Source: Paenibacillus flagellatus
GTDB lineage: Bacteria > Bacillota > Bacilli > Paenibacillales > NBRC-103111
NCBI RefSeq assembly: GCF_003217775.1
Contig: NZ_QJVJ01000009.1
Coordinates: forward strand, 248,001-312,000
DNA length: 64,000 nucleotides
Reading direction: 5' to 3'
Below the pieces are notes generated by a model. That model saw only the letters and a program-made list of their open reading frames with translations, ran no database searches and was not told where the DNA came from. Shown one piece after another: positions 1-10,900 of the stretch. The position numbers were made by a program, and so were the translations under genes. The stretch's first letter is position 1. Every line of letters begins with the position of its first letter.

Positions 1-1553
1 ACCTGTTCGGCTTCAAGACGAATAAAGTAAGCGGATACTTCGAACCGATCGAGCCGTCGAAGGAAGATTTGCTGCTGCTGCCGAAGGGATACCGGTACGA
101 TGTCGTGGCGGCGTTCGACGACGTCATCAACAAAGCCGGCGAGAAATTCGGCCAAGGGTCGGATTACAACGCCTACTTCCCGATTCACGGCTCCAACCAG
201 CGCGGCTTGCTCGTCAACAACCACGAGTACACGAACATTTTCTCGATCGGACCGATCGCCGCGGACGGCAAGTGGACGAAGGAGCAGGTCGAGAAAGATT
301 TGTATTACCAAGGCATGTCGGTCATCGAGGTGTTCCAGGACAAGGAAGGCGTCTGGAAGATGGACACGAGCTCGGCGTATGCGCGCCGCATCAACGGCTT
401 CACCGCGTTCGAGCTGACCGGGCCGGCAAGAGGGACGTCCGCCGTAGGCGGGGCGACGACGGCGAAAGGCACATTCGCCAACTGCTCCGGCGGCGTGACG
501 CTGTGGAATACGGTGCTTTCGTGCGAGGAGAACTTCTCGGAGACGGCCGAGCGGGCGGGCTTGCCGCTGACGCATTACGGCTGGGTCGTCGAGATCGATC
601 CGTTCGACGGCAAATATTTGAAGAAGCATACGGCGCTCGGCCGGTTCAACCACGAGAATACGGCGATGGGCTTGACCGCCGACGGCCGCGTCGTCGTCTA
701 TATGGGCGACGACAAGAAGGACGCCTGCGTCTACAAATTCGTGAGCAAGGGCAAATATGACGCTTCGAAGGGCCGCGCCAACTCGGCCCTGCTCGAGGAC
801 GGCACGCTGTACGTCGCCAACCTGAAATCGGGCAAATGGGCGGCCGTGACGGCGGAAGCGATCGCCAAGCTGCTCGCAAGCGACGGCTTCAAGGCGCCCT
901 CCGGCGTGAAAGGAACGCGCGAGGAGCTGCTCGCCAAGTTCAAAACGCAGGGCGACGTCGTGACGAACTGCCACGAGGCGGCGCTTCTCGTCGGCGGTAC
1001 GCCGACCGACCGGCCGGAGGACATCGAAATTTCGCCGTTCGACAACACCGTCTTCGTCAGCCATACGAACAACGATACGCACGGCAACATTCACGGACAC
1101 ATTACCCGCATCTTTGAAAAAGACGGCGATCTCGGCGCGACCGAGTTCGACTTCGAAATTTTCATCGCCGGCGGCCGCCAATCCGGCTTCAGTTCGCCGG
1201 ACAATCTCGCATTCGATTCGAGCGGCAATTTGTGGATCGTGACGGACATTTCGTCCAGCAGCCATAACAAGGGCGTGTACAAGACGTTCATGAACAACGG
1301 CCTGTTCGTCGTACCGACCCATGGCCCGGGCATGGCGCAGGCGATGCAGTTCGCTTCGGCCCCGGTCGAAAGCGAGCTGACCGGCCCGTTCTTCACGCCG
1401 GACGAGCAGACGCTGTTCCTGTCGGTGCAGCATCCGGGCGAGATGACGACCGACCTGAGCAAGCCGACCAGCCTGTGGCCGCACCGTCCGGGCGACAAGA
1501 TCGCCCGCTGCGGCGTCGTCGCCATCAGCGGGTTCCGGCTGGGCGGCAAGTAA
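1..1553 (+). CDS. PhoX-family protein (DUF839), 5' truncated
   Basis: The reading frame is open from base 3 and ends with TAA at 1551-1553, so the true start and any export signal lie before the window. About 517 residues are visible. They match the PhoX/DUF839 group: a long beta-propeller-like protein with VNNHEYTN, a CEENFSE segment, SPDNLAFDSSGNLWIVTD near the C-terminus, and a final section ending VVAISGFRLGGK. Characterised PhoX enzymes are exported Ca2+/Fe-dependent phosphatases; many Firmicute members are annotated only as DUF839 proteins. Family assignment is firm, but phosphatase activity is an inference. A rho-independent terminator follows, so it is transcribed separately from the next gene. 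Confidence 0.85.
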   Translation, partial: LFGFKTNKVSGYFEPIEPSKEDLLLLPKGYRYDVVAAFDDVINKAGEKFGQGSDYNAYFPIHGSNQRGLLVNNHEYTNIFSIGPIAADGKWTKEQVEKDLYYQGMSVIEVFQDKEGVWKMDTSSAYARRINGFTAFELTGPARGTSAVGGATTAKGTFANCSGGVTLWNTVLSCEENFSETAERAGLPLTHYGWVVEIDPFDGKYLKKHTALGRFNHENTAMGLTADGRVVVYMGDDKKDACVYKFVSKGKYDASKGRANSALLEDGTLYVANLKSGKWAAVTAEAIAKLLASDGFKAPSGVKGTREELLAKFKTQGDVVTNCHEAALLVGGTPTDRPEDIEISPFDNTVFVSHTNNDTHGNIHGHITRIFEKDGDLGATEFDFEIFIAGGRQSGFSSPDNLAFDSSGNLWIVTDISSSSHNKGVYKTFMNNGLFVVPTHGPGMAQAMQFASAPVESELTGPFFTPDEQTLFLSVQHPGEMTTDLSKPTSLWPHRPGDKIARCGVVAISGFRLGGK

Positions 1554-1572
1554 AAGCGAAGAACGAGCGAAA

Positions 1573-1606
1573 GGCGGGGGATCGTGTTCATCCCTCGTCT
1601 TTTTTT
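1573..1606 (+). terminator. rho-independent terminator after the PhoX gene
   Basis: A ten-base stem GGCGGGGGAT/ATCCCTCGTC (1573-1582 with 1590-1599, two G-U pairs) has a seven-base loop and is followed by a run of seven T. Confidence 0.85.
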
Positions 1607-1753
1607 GTTCGGCTCGGTTCCCGTCCGCATCCATTGAAGGCCGCCCCCAAAATGTGTTACACTGCACCCATGCAAGCGTCTCGCGAAAACCGAAAACGGT
1701 TTCAAGCAGGTGAAACGCCGGCAAGCCGATCGACAAGACTGGGAGGATTCGCC

Positions 1754-4066
1754 ATGCTCCGCCGCCGCAAAAGCGTGTTTTTGACCTTATGGTTATCGTA
1801 TATCGTCATTCTGATCATACCGGTCACGGTTTCGGCCATGCTGTACGCCAGCATGGAAAAGACGATGGTGGCCAATGCCAGCCGCTCCAACCTGGCGATG
1901 CTCGAGCAGGTGCGCCAAATCGTGGACAACCATCTGCAGGAGATCGATCAGATGGCCGTCCAAATCGCGACCCATCCGAAGCTGCAGACGCTCTGGACGA
2001 TCGAGGAGAGCGAGAAGTACGTCCAATACGAGGAAGCGGTACGGGCGCTTCGTAATATTCGCAGCGGCACCGGGTTTATCGATGATTTCTATATCCATCT
2101 GCGCAAGCAGGATACGATTTTGACCCCGACGATGAAGACGGATACGGAGACGTTTTTTACGCAGCTGTATCCGTTCGACGACAAAAGCTTGGACGAGGTC
2201 CGGTCGGAGCTGCTGTCGGGCTACCATTTCAAAACGTTTTGGCCCGTAACGGGGGTGAAGGAGAACGCGGTCGTCAAGAACGTGATTTTGACCGCCGTCT
2301 CGCTGCCGCTCGGGGAGAAGGAGAACGTCTGGGGAACGCTGGTCATGATGATTCAGGATCAGCAAATATACGATTTGCTGAAGCAGATCGAGTGGGCGAA
2401 CAGCGGCGCGATGTATATATTGGACGATACCGGCCAAGTCGTCCTGTCCACCGCGAACCGGTACGACTTGCCGGAAGGGCTGCGGGAAGAGGTCGCGGCG
2501 GGGAGCGGCTATACGAGCTACCAGTCGGGCGGCAAGGCCAATCTGCTGTCGTATACGACAGGGCAGAGCGGCTGGAAGTATGTCTCCCTCGTGCCGAAGG
2601 ACGTCGTGCTCGAGCGGATTAACGAGCTCAAAACGTGGGCGTTGACGCTGCTCGGACTCGTCGTCGTGGCGGGCGCCGTAGCCGCCTATTGGATGGCGTA
2701 CCGGAGCTACAGCCCGATTCGGGATATCGTCTACACGTTCCTGAACGGCAAAAATACGGACGGCCCGATGAAGGTCAACGAGTACGAATTCATCAAAACG
2801 TCGATCGCCGAGACGATGGCCGAGGGGAAGGAGCTGAAAGAAAAGCTCGAGGGCCATCTTCCCGTCGTCCGGGCGTACTTCCTCTCCCGCCTGCTCAAGG
2901 GACAGGCGGATACCGTCTCGCTCGAGGCGCCCGCCCTGCAATTCATGGGCGTCCGGTTTCCGCACGAGCACATGTGCGTCGTCATTCTCGAGGTGGACGA
3001 GAGCAGCGAATTCGTCCGTGACGGAAGCGAGCGGGATTGGGCGCTGATCCGCTTTATCTTGTTTAACCTGAGCACCGAGCTGATCGGAGAACGCGGTTAC
3101 GTAACGGAGACCGAGCGCAACCGGCTGGCGATCTTGCTGAGCGTCCCCGATTCTGGGGAAGGGGCGAAGCGGGAGCGGGACGGGCTGATCGAACAGCTGA
3201 AGAGGGTGGTCGAGGAGCGGTTCCGGATGAAATTGTCTGTCGGCGTCAGCTCCATCCGCTTCGGCGTGCCGGAAATCGGCCGCTGCTACGGCGAGGCGCT
3301 GAACGCGCTCGATTACCGGATTATTCACGGCGCGAGCTCCGTGATCCATTTCGAGCAAATCGGCGATATGGAGCACGTGTACTACCACTACCCGATCGAA
3401 ACGGAAGCCCAGCTGATCAATTACATGAAAAGCGGGGAGTACGAGGAAGCGGTGCGGCTGCTGGACGAGCTGTACGAGCGCAACGTCGCGAAGCACGGCA
3501 TTACGCCGGAAATGAGCAAGACGCTGTTCTTCGACCTGCTCAGCACGATGCTGAAGGTCATGAACGCCTTGAAGCTCGACGAGAAGCAGCTGTACGGGGA
3601 AGCCTCCGATCCCGTCAAACAAATCGCCAACGGCAAGTCGGCGGAGGACATGATGAACCGGATCAAGGAGCTGTGCGGCGCCATTTGCCAAAGCGTCCGG
3701 GGAGCGCGAACCGACCAGACCGGCCGATTGAACGAGCGGTTGAAGCGGTTTATCGAGGAGAACTGCTCGGACAATGCGCTCAGCCTTACGTCCATAGCCG
3801 ATCATTTCGGCATGACGCCGCAGTACGTGTCGGGACTGTTCAAGAAGCAGAACGGGGTCAACGTGACCGATTACATGGTGGAGGTGCGCATTCGGGAGGC
3901 GAAGCGGCTGCTCGCCGATCCGGGCTTGACCGTGCTCCAGGTAGCGCAGCAGGTCGGGTATGCGACCGATATCGGCTTCATCCGCGTCTTCAAAAAAGTA
4001 GAAGGGATCACCCCCGGGAAGTACCGGGAAACGTTGCTGCAAGCGGGCGAGATGAAGGACGGTTAG
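1754..4066 (+). CDS. membrane-bound AraC-family regulator with extracellular sensor domain
   Basis: This 770-residue protein starts at ATG 1754 behind GGGAGG at 1741-1746. A membrane helix at about residues 11-32 is followed by an extracytoplasmic region of about 260 residues (dCache-like sensor in this group) and a second helix near residues 295-317. A cytoplasmic linker leads to a C-terminal AraC/XylS double helix-turn-helix at about 658-762 (LTSIADHFGMTPQYVSGLFK, then TVLQVAQQVGYATDIGFIRV). Paenibacilli carry many such one-protein sensors, usually next to the sugar ABC transporter they control. The binding-protein gene starts 150 bases downstream on the same strand, so it is the likely activator of this polysaccharide locus. 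The ligand is not known. Confidence 0.9.
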   Translation: MLRRRKSVFLTLWLSYIVILIIPVTVSAMLYASMEKTMVANASRSNLAMLEQVRQIVDNHLQEIDQMAVQIATHPKLQTLWTIEESEKYVQYEEAVRALRNIRSGTGFIDDFYIHLRKQDTILTPTMKTDTETFFTQLYPFDDKSLDEVRSELLSGYHFKTFWPVTGVKENAVVKNVILTAVSLPLGEKENVWGTLVMMIQDQQIYDLLKQIEWANSGAMYILDDTGQVVLSTANRYDLPEGLREEVAAGSGYTSYQSGGKANLLSYTTGQSGWKYVSLVPKDVVLERINELKTWALTLLGLVVVAGAVAAYWMAYRSYSPIRDIVYTFLNGKNTDGPMKVNEYEFIKTSIAETMAEGKELKEKLEGHLPVVRAYFLSRLLKGQADTVSLEAPALQFMGVRFPHEHMCVVILEVDESSEFVRDGSERDWALIRFILFNLSTELIGERGYVTETERNRLAILLSVPDSGEGAKRERDGLIEQLKRVVEERFRMKLSVGVSSIRFGVPEIGRCYGEALNALDYRIIHGASSVIHFEQIGDMEHVYYHYPIETEAQLINYMKSGEYEEAVRLLDELYERNVAKHGITPEMSKTLFFDLLSTMLKVMNALKLDEKQLYGEASDPVKQIANGKSAEDMMNRIKELCGAICQSVRGARTDQTGRLNERLKRFIEENCSDNALSLTSIADHFGMTPQYVSGLFKKQNGVNVTDYMVEVRIREAKRLLADPGLTVLQVAQQVGYATDIGFIRVFKKVEGITPGKYRETLLQAGEMKDG

Positions 4067-4216
4067 CCCGGTTGAAGATCGGTTGGTGCCCGATATGAAG
4101 CCCGGTTTATGGTTCGTTACAACGGATTGTAGGCACGCATCCAGAGTTCTTCTATAGTGAAGGTGCGGACGGAAAGACGGACGCAAACCATAGGGTATAG
4201 GAGGGTCAACAAGAAT

Positions 4217-5842
4217 ATGGTCAGAAAGATGAAAGTGCTTACATCGTCGGCGATCGCCGCAACGCTCCTGGCAACGGTGCTGGCGGCATGCGGAGGCAAA
4301 GAAGAAGCTCCGAAAACGGCCGATCCGACTCCGGGCAACACGGCGGAGGCGCCGAAGGACGTCCCTTATCCGAAGTCGCTTACCTATTGGGTATCGTTGA
4401 ACCCGAACGTGGCGGCGACCATGAAGAACTACGGGGAAATCGCGGCTTATAAAGAACTGGAGAAAAAGACCGGAACGAAGGTGGAGTTCCAGCATCCGCC
4501 CGTCGGTCAAGAGAAAGACCAGTTCAACCTGATGCTCGCCTCGGGCAAATTGCCCGACGTCATCGAGTACGGCTGGAACGCCGCTCCGAAGGGCGCGGAC
4601 AGCCTGATCAAAGAGAAGCGCATTATCCGGCTGAACGAGCTCATCGAGAAGCACGCGCCGAACTTGACCAAAGTGTTGAAAGACAACCCTCAATTCAAGA
4701 AGCTGATCACGACCGACGAGGGCAACATTTATGCGATGCCGTTCCTGCTCGGAGACGAGATGCTCGCGGTCGTTAACGGTCCGGTGCTCCGCAAAGACTG
4801 GCTCGATAAATTGAATTTGAAGGTGCCGACGACGATCGCCGAGTGGGAGACGGTATTGACCGCATTCCGCGACAAGGATCCGAACGGCAACGGCAAGAAG
4901 GACGAAATCCCGTATTTCTTCTCGATCGCCGACCTGGACTATAACCATCTGTTCGTCGGGGCATGGGGCATCACGTCCGACTTCTATAACGAAGGCGGCA
5001 AAATCAAGTACGGCCCGATCGAGCCGCAGTTCAAGGAATTTTTGGCGACGATGGCCAAATGGTACAAGGATGGGCTCATCGACAAAGATTACGCGACGAC
5101 CGACGCCAAGCTGAAGGACGCGAAGGTGACGAACAGCCAGCTCGGCTCGCTGTCCACGTATCCGGGAAGCGGCATTTCCCGCTACTCGCTGCTCGTGCAG
5201 CCGACGCTCCCGAGCTTCTCGCTGGTCGGAGCGCCGTATCCGGGGCTGAAAGCGGGAGACAAGCCGCTCGGTCAATATACGATGCCTTTCACGGGAATCG
5301 GCGCGGCGATCTCGGCGACGGCACAAAATCCGGAACAAATCGTGAAATGGCTCGATTACAAGTACGGGCAGGAAGGCCACTTGCTGTTCAACTTCGGCAT
5401 CGAGGGCGAGAGCTACAAGATGGAGAACGGCTACCCGAAATATACCGATATGATCATGAAAAATCCGGACAAATTGCCGATCACCCAAGCGATGGCCAAA
5501 TATTTCATCGCCAGCTGGAGCGGGCCGATCGTACAGGACAAACGGTATATCGAGCAATATTTCACGATGCCGGAGCAGCGCGAAGCCGCCCAAACGTGGG
5601 CGAAGGCCGAGCACGGCAAGCAAATGCCGCCGATTACGCTTACGGCCGAGGAAAGCTCGAAAACCGCTTCGATCATGAACGACGTGAAAACGTATCGTGA
5701 CGAAATGATCAACAAATTCATCATGGGCGCCGAGCCGATCGAAAACTTCGACAAGTTCGTGCAGACGATCAAGAGCATGGGAATCGACGAGGCGATCAAA
5801 GCGCGTCAAGCCGCGTTGGACCGCTTTAACAACCGGAAATAA
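4217..5842 (+). CDS. extracellular solute-binding lipoprotein (sugar ABC importer)
   Basis: This 541-residue protein starts at ATG 4217, behind TAGGAGGG. A lipoprotein signal peptide ends in the lipobox LAAC with the acylated Cys at residue 25, so it is anchored outside the membrane. The body is a family-1-type solute-binding protein of the long LipO-like kind seen in Paenibacillus. It contains the DPNGNGKKDEIPYFF segment, a Ca2+-loop-like DxNxNGxxDE motif typical of the group. Two permease genes follow on the same strand. No ATPase is encoded nearby, so an MsmX-type shared ATPase presumably energises uptake. Given the lyases downstream, the likely cargo is an oligosaccharide released by them (inference). 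Confidence 0.92.
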   Translation: MVRKMKVLTSSAIAATLLATVLAACGGKEEAPKTADPTPGNTAEAPKDVPYPKSLTYWVSLNPNVAATMKNYGEIAAYKELEKKTGTKVEFQHPPVGQEKDQFNLMLASGKLPDVIEYGWNAAPKGADSLIKEKRIIRLNELIEKHAPNLTKVLKDNPQFKKLITTDEGNIYAMPFLLGDEMLAVVNGPVLRKDWLDKLNLKVPTTIAEWETVLTAFRDKDPNGNGKKDEIPYFFSIADLDYNHLFVGAWGITSDFYNEGGKIKYGPIEPQFKEFLATMAKWYKDGLIDKDYATTDAKLKDAKVTNSQLGSLSTYPGSGISRYSLLVQPTLPSFSLVGAPYPGLKAGDKPLGQYTMPFTGIGAAISATAQNPEQIVKWLDYKYGQEGHLLFNFGIEGESYKMENGYPKYTDMIMKNPDKLPITQAMAKYFIASWSGPIVQDKRYIEQYFTMPEQREAAQTWAKAEHGKQMPPITLTAEESSKTASIMNDVKTYRDEMINKFIMGAEPIENFDKFVQTIKSMGIDEAIKARQAALDRFNNRK

Positions 5843-5935
5843 CGCAAGAAAGTTACGGCAGGAGGGGGAGGCCGACTCCCCCGACGCCGGGCTTGCCGTT
5901 GATTGATACAAAATGGATCAAAAGGAGGGCCTTTT

Positions 5936-6901
5936 ATGTCCGTCATGCTGAACAAACAGTCCGGGCCCCCGAAGCCGACGGTGGACAAGAACAGCTTCAA
6001 GTATCGGTCGATCCGCGATTTGAAGATCAACAAATACGTCTATTTGATGCTTCTGCCGGTCGTGGCCTATTACATCGTCTTTTATTACGTGCCGATGTAC
6101 GGTCTGCAAATCGCCTTCAAGGATTATTCTCCGGGTCTCGGGATGTGGAACAGCGATTGGGTCGGCTTCCGCCATTTCCAATCGTTCTTCGACAGCTACT
6201 ACTTCTGGAGGCTGCTGCGCAATACGCTGCTGCTCAGCTTCTACGAGCTCCTGTTCGGATTTCCGGCGTCCATCATCTTGGCGCTCCTGTTGAACGAGCT
6301 GCGAAGCGCCGCGTTGAAGCGGTTCGTCCAAACCGTGACGTACATGCCGCACTTCATCTCGATCGTCGTCATCTCGGGCATGCTCGTCGACTTTTTGGCG
6401 CGGGACGGATTGATCAATAACGTGCTGTCGTGGTTCGGCGTCGAACCGATCGCCTTTCTGCGGGAAAGCGAATGGTTCCGGACGATCTTCATTTCCTCGA
6501 ACATTTGGCAAAATGTCGGATGGGGCTCGATCATTTATTTGTCGGCCATGTCCGCCATCGATCCTTCGCTGTACGAAGCGGCCAGAGTCGACGGTGCGAG
6601 CCGTTGGAAGCAGGTGCTGCACGTGACGCTGCCCGGCATCATGCCGACGGTCGTTATCCTGCTTATTTTGCAGATCGGCAGCTTCATGTCGGTCGGTACG
6701 GACAAAATCCTTCTGCTCTACAACAGCACGACGTACGAGACGGCCGACGTCATCGGGACGTTCGTCTACCGCAAAGGGATACTCGAATCCGACTTCAGCT
6801 ACAGCGCCGCGGTCGGTCTGTTCAACTCGCTCATCAACTTCACGCTCCTCGTGCTTGCCAATGCGATCAGCCGGCGGACGAGCGAGAATAAGCTTTGGTA
6901 A
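5936..6901 (+). CDS. sugar ABC transporter permease, LplB type
   Basis: This 321-residue membrane protein starts at ATG 5936 just after AAAGGAGGG; the frame extends upstream to a TTG at 5903 but that has no ribosome site. About six membrane segments are visible. The cytoplasmic EAA loop, YEAARVDGASRWKQVLHVTL at about residues 211-230, contacts the ATPase. It is the LplB half of a CUT1 pair with the next gene, which begins 15 bases after its stop. Confidence 0.93.
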   Translation: MSVMLNKQSGPPKPTVDKNSFKYRSIRDLKINKYVYLMLLPVVAYYIVFYYVPMYGLQIAFKDYSPGLGMWNSDWVGFRHFQSFFDSYYFWRLLRNTLLLSFYELLFGFPASIILALLLNELRSAALKRFVQTVTYMPHFISIVVISGMLVDFLARDGLINNVLSWFGVEPIAFLRESEWFRTIFISSNIWQNVGWGSIIYLSAMSAIDPSLYEAARVDGASRWKQVLHVTLPGIMPTVVILLILQIGSFMSVGTDKILLLYNSTTYETADVIGTFVYRKGILESDFSYSAAVGLFNSLINFTLLVLANAISRRTSENKLW

Positions 6902-6916
6902 AGGAGGCGCGGACTC

Positions 6917-7795
6917 ATGTTGAAACGAAGCTGGGGAGAACGCCTCTTTGACGGGGCGAACGTACTGTTCATGATTTTTCTGTCCGTCATCACCTTGTAT
7001 CCGTTTCTGTACGTCCTGTTCGCCTCCTTGAGCGATCCGGCGTGGGTCGTGAAGATGCGCGGACTCATTTGGTATCCGAAGGACATTACGCTGGAGGCGT
7101 ATAAGCTGGTGTTCGACAACCCCGCCATTTTGACGGGGTACGCCAATACGCTGTTTTACGTGATCGTAGGAACGACGCTTAACATTTTCATGACGTCGCT
7201 CGGGGCGTATGCCTTGTCGAGACAAAACGTCATGTGGAAAAATCCGATCATGTTCGTGATCGTGTTCACGATGTTTTTCAACGGCGGCCTGATCCCGACG
7301 TACTTGCTGATCAACGATCTGGGCATGCTGGACAGCCGCTGGGCGCTGATCATTCCTACCGCCATGAGCGCCTACAACCTGATCATCATGCGCACGTCGT
7401 TCCAAGGCATTCCGGTCAGCCTCGAGGAGTCGGCCAAGCTGGACGGGGCCAACGACTTCACCGTCCTGTTCCGCATCGTGCTTCCGTTGTCGATGCCCGT
7501 CGTGGCCGTCATGATCCTGTTTTACGGCGTCGGTCACTGGAACGCCTGGTTCAATGCGCTTATCTACTTGCGGACGCGGGACTTCTACCCGCTGCAGCTC
7601 ATCCTGCGGGAAATTCTCATTACGAACAGCACGGATTCGATGATGACGGGCGTCGGCGGCGCGGACAAAATGCCGATCGGCGAGACGATCAAGTACGCGA
7701 CGATTATCGTGGCGACGATTCCGATCTTGCTGCTGTACCCGTTCCTGCAAAAATATTTCGTCAAAGGCGTCATGATCGGCGCTATCAAGGGGTGA
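6917..7795 (+). CDS. carbohydrate ABC transporter permease, YtcP/CUT1 type
   Basis: This 292-residue permease starts at ATG 6917 with AAGGAGG ten bases upstream. It has six predicted helices and an EAA loop EESAKLDGANDFTVLFRIVL at about residues 170-189. It ends in the usual KYFVKGVMIGAIKG tail of the family. It forms the heterodimeric channel with the preceding LplB-type permease. A hairpin with a short T-run and a cre-like box follow before the lyase gene, so the lyases may be separately controlled. Confidence 0.93.
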   Translation: MLKRSWGERLFDGANVLFMIFLSVITLYPFLYVLFASLSDPAWVVKMRGLIWYPKDITLEAYKLVFDNPAILTGYANTLFYVIVGTTLNIFMTSLGAYALSRQNVMWKNPIMFVIVFTMFFNGGLIPTYLLINDLGMLDSRWALIIPTAMSAYNLIIMRTSFQGIPVSLEESAKLDGANDFTVLFRIVLPLSMPVVAVMILFYGVGHWNAWFNALIYLRTRDFYPLQLILREILITNSTDSMMTGVGGADKMPIGETIKYATIIVATIPILLLYPFLQKYFVKGVMIGAIKG

Positions 7796-7808
7796 CGCAC
7801 CCCGGATC

Positions 7809-7837
7809 AGGCCCTCGGCACAGGAGGGCTTGTTTTT
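7809..7837 (+). terminator. weak terminator or attenuator between permease and lyase
   Basis: The stem AGGCCCTC/GAGGGCTT (7809-7816 with 7824-7831, one G-U) has a seven-base loop and is followed by G and five T. It would partly separate transporter and lyase transcription. Confidence 0.5.
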
Positions 7838-7846
7838 GCGGCCGAA

Positions 7847-7860
7847 TGTAAGCGCTATCG
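7847..7860 (+). promoter_or_regulatory. cre-like box (CcpA catabolite repression)
   Basis: TGTAAGCGCTATCG matches the cre consensus TGWAANCGNTNWCA at 13 of 14 positions (last base G instead of A). It sits 45 bases before the lyase start codon, where CcpA binding would repress a degradative gene when preferred sugars are present. Confidence 0.55.
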
Positions 7861-7904
7861 CAAGCGTAAGGCAGACGTGTCGGTCGAACGGAGGAGGGAA
7901 TATC

Positions 7905-10900
7905 GTGATCGGAAAACGGTTCAGGCGGTTGGCGGGGGTGCTCGCGATCGCGCTGATCGTCCAATGGGCGGCCGGATGGTCGCCTGCGGTGCGGGTGAAC
8001 GCGGCGGACGAATTCGATGCGCTGCGACAAAAATGGTACGACGTGTTGACGGGAGGAAGCGGAGTCGATCCGGGCGACCCCGATGCGGCCGCTCAAATCG
8101 CCGGCTTGGACGATCAAGTATCCAACGCCGGCTCCACGGGGGTGTGGGATCTACTCCGGCGCGGAACCGACCGCTCCGCGTGCGGATGCTTGTGGACCGA
8201 TCTCTCCGAATTGAAGTCGGACAACATCGTGGTCAACTACGGCCGGCTGCGCACGATGGCGCTCGCGTACGCCACGGAGGGAAGCCGGTTTCACCGGGAC
8301 GAGGCGCTGAAGTCCGACCTGCTCGGCGCTCTCGATTGGATGTATGCGAACCGCTACAACGAAACGACGGTGAAGTACGGCAACTGGTATCACTGGGAAA
8401 TGTCGGGGCCGCAGCAGCTGCTCGATACGGTCATTTTGCTGTACGAGGACTTGTCGGCCGGGCAAATCGCCGACTATATGCGGGCGGTGGCCGCTTTCGC
8501 GCCGGACCCGAACTTGACGAACGGATCGACCGCCACCGGGGCGAACCGCGTGGAGAAGGCGTGGGTCTATATGCTGCGCGCGATCGTCGTCAAGGACGGG
8601 GCGCAACTTGCGCTGGCCCGCGACGCCTTGAGCGACAAGACGGGGACGCCGACGTCGACGGCCGGTGCCCAAAACGTGTTCGCCTACAACACGATCCCCG
8701 AGACGGACGGCATGCACAAGGACGGTTCGTTCCTGCAGCACGGGCCGCATCCGTACATCGGCAACTACGGGACGACGTTCTTCCAGCTTGTGGCGAACGC
8801 CATGTACGTGCTGAACGGCTCCGCCTGGCAAATCGAGGATCCGCAAGCGGGCAACGTCTACCGCTGGATTTACGATTCTTTCGCGCCGACGATGGTAAAG
8901 GGCGCCCAGATGGACATGGTCCGCGGGCGGCTCATCTCCAATTCCGGGGTGCAATCGCATGTGGCCGGCCACCGGGTCATCCAAGGGGTGCTGACGGTGG
9001 CGTTGTTCGCCCCGGAGCAGGACGCGCTCGCCTTCAAGAGCATGGCGAAAGCATGGGTAACGGAGGATACGTACCGCAGCTTTCTTCGCAACGCTCCGTT
9101 GTTTTATTCGGCCATGGCCAAACGGATTGTCGCCGATTCGGCCATACCGGCTTATACCGATTGGGTCGGCCATAAGCTTTTCACGCAATCCGATCGAGTC
9201 GTGCATCACCGCCCGTCGTTCTCTTACGGTCTCGCGATGTCGTCCGCGCGCGTATTCCGGTACGAATCGATTAACGGGAACAATTTGCACGGATGGCGGA
9301 CGGGCGACGGCGTGACCTACCTGTATAACGGCGACTTGAGCCAATACGACGACGACTACTGGGCGACCGTCGACAAGTACCGGCTGCCGGGCATCACGAC
9401 CGACGTGCGGACGCTGGGCAACGCCGCCGGTCAAAGCACGAAGACGCCGCACGGCTGGGTGGGCGGAGCGTCGGACGGGACATACGGCGTCGTCGGCATG
9501 CAGTTCACCCCGTACGGCTCCAAGCTGACCGGCAAAAAATCGTGGTTTCTGTTCGACAAGGAAATCGTGGCATTGGGGGCGGGCATCACGTCCATGGACG
9601 CGAATCCGGTCGAGACGGTCGTGGAGAACCGCAAGCTGGCCGATCCGGCCGCGAACGTCCTGACCGTGGACGGCGCGGAGCAGCCCGCCGGCATGACGTC
9701 GGCGCCGGCCGATTATACGGGGGCGCGATGGGCTCACCTGGCCGGGGCCGCGCCCGGATCGGATATCGGCTACTATTTTCCCGAAGGAGGCGCCTTGAAA
9801 GGACTTCGCGAGGCGAGAACCGCCACTTGGGGAGACAGCCAGGGCGGGGTGCCGACGGAGCCGATTACGCGCAATTACCAGACGTTATGGCTCGACCACG
9901 GCTCCAAGCCGGTCGGCGGTACGTACCAGTATGCGGTGCTCCCGAACCGGAGCCGAATCGAGACGGAGCAGTACGCCGCCGCGGCGCCTTTCCAGGTGTT
10001 GGACAATTCCGAGGATGCACAGGCGGTCCGGCAAGCCGAACTGGGCGTCGTCGGGGCGAACTTCTGGAACGACGCGGACAAGACGGTGTATGCGGACGGG
10101 AAGCCTTGGCTGACGAGCCGCTCGAAAGCGTCGGCGATGACCCGGCTTCAGGGAGACGAGCTGGAGCTGTACGCCGCCGATCCGACCCAGACGCGGACGG
10201 AGCCGATCGAGCTGGAGCTTCATACGGAGGCGGTCGGCGTCATCGCGGTCGATCCGGGCGTGTCCGTCCGGCAGTTGAGTCCGACCGTCCGTTTGACGAT
10301 CGATGCGAGAGGGGCGGCCGGGGGCACGAAGTCGGTCCGGCTCCGGCTGACGAATCCGGCCGGCGACGTAACCCCGCCTTCGGCGCCGGATCGGCTGAGC
10401 GCGGCGGCGCTGTCGCGTAGCGCCCTGAAGCTGCAATGGGCGGCGTCGGCCGACGATACGGCGGTAGCCGGCTACGAGGTGTACCGGGACGGCGAGAAGG
10501 TGGCCGACGTCCGGTCGCCGGACTATATCGACGCCTCTCTTGCGTCGGGCGTCACGTATACGTATACCGTCGTCGCGTACGACCCGTCCGGCAACCGGTC
10601 GGCGGCAAGCGCCCCGGTGAGCGCCGCCACGCTCGGTGGCAGCCTGTACTTGATCGAGGACCGGTTCGACGGGCTCGAGATCGGATCGGTGCCGCCGGAT
10701 TATACGATCACGACGGCCGGGGGGACGGTTTCGGTAGAGGGCGTAAAGAGCGCCTCCGATCGTAGCTTGAAGCTGGAGGACACAAATTCGGGAAAGGAGG
10801 TGGTCGTGTCCAAGCCGTTCGGTTTGCAGGGCGGGCCGCTCTTGATCGAATTCGACGTCATGTTCCCGCAGAAGCAAAATTACCACGCTTGGATCGTGAA

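Noticed and set aside
1475-1753. N-terminal extension of the first AraC-type regulator
   Set aside because: These codons overlap the PhoX gene and its terminator; the membrane-helix start with GGGAGG at 1754 fits the family.
1793-5911. A 1372-codon open frame on the minus strand
   Set aside because: It lies opposite the AraC and binding-protein genes, its translation is Arg/His/Asp/Val-rich with no domain, and it mirrors codon bias of the real genes. It is an antisense shadow of GC-rich DNA.
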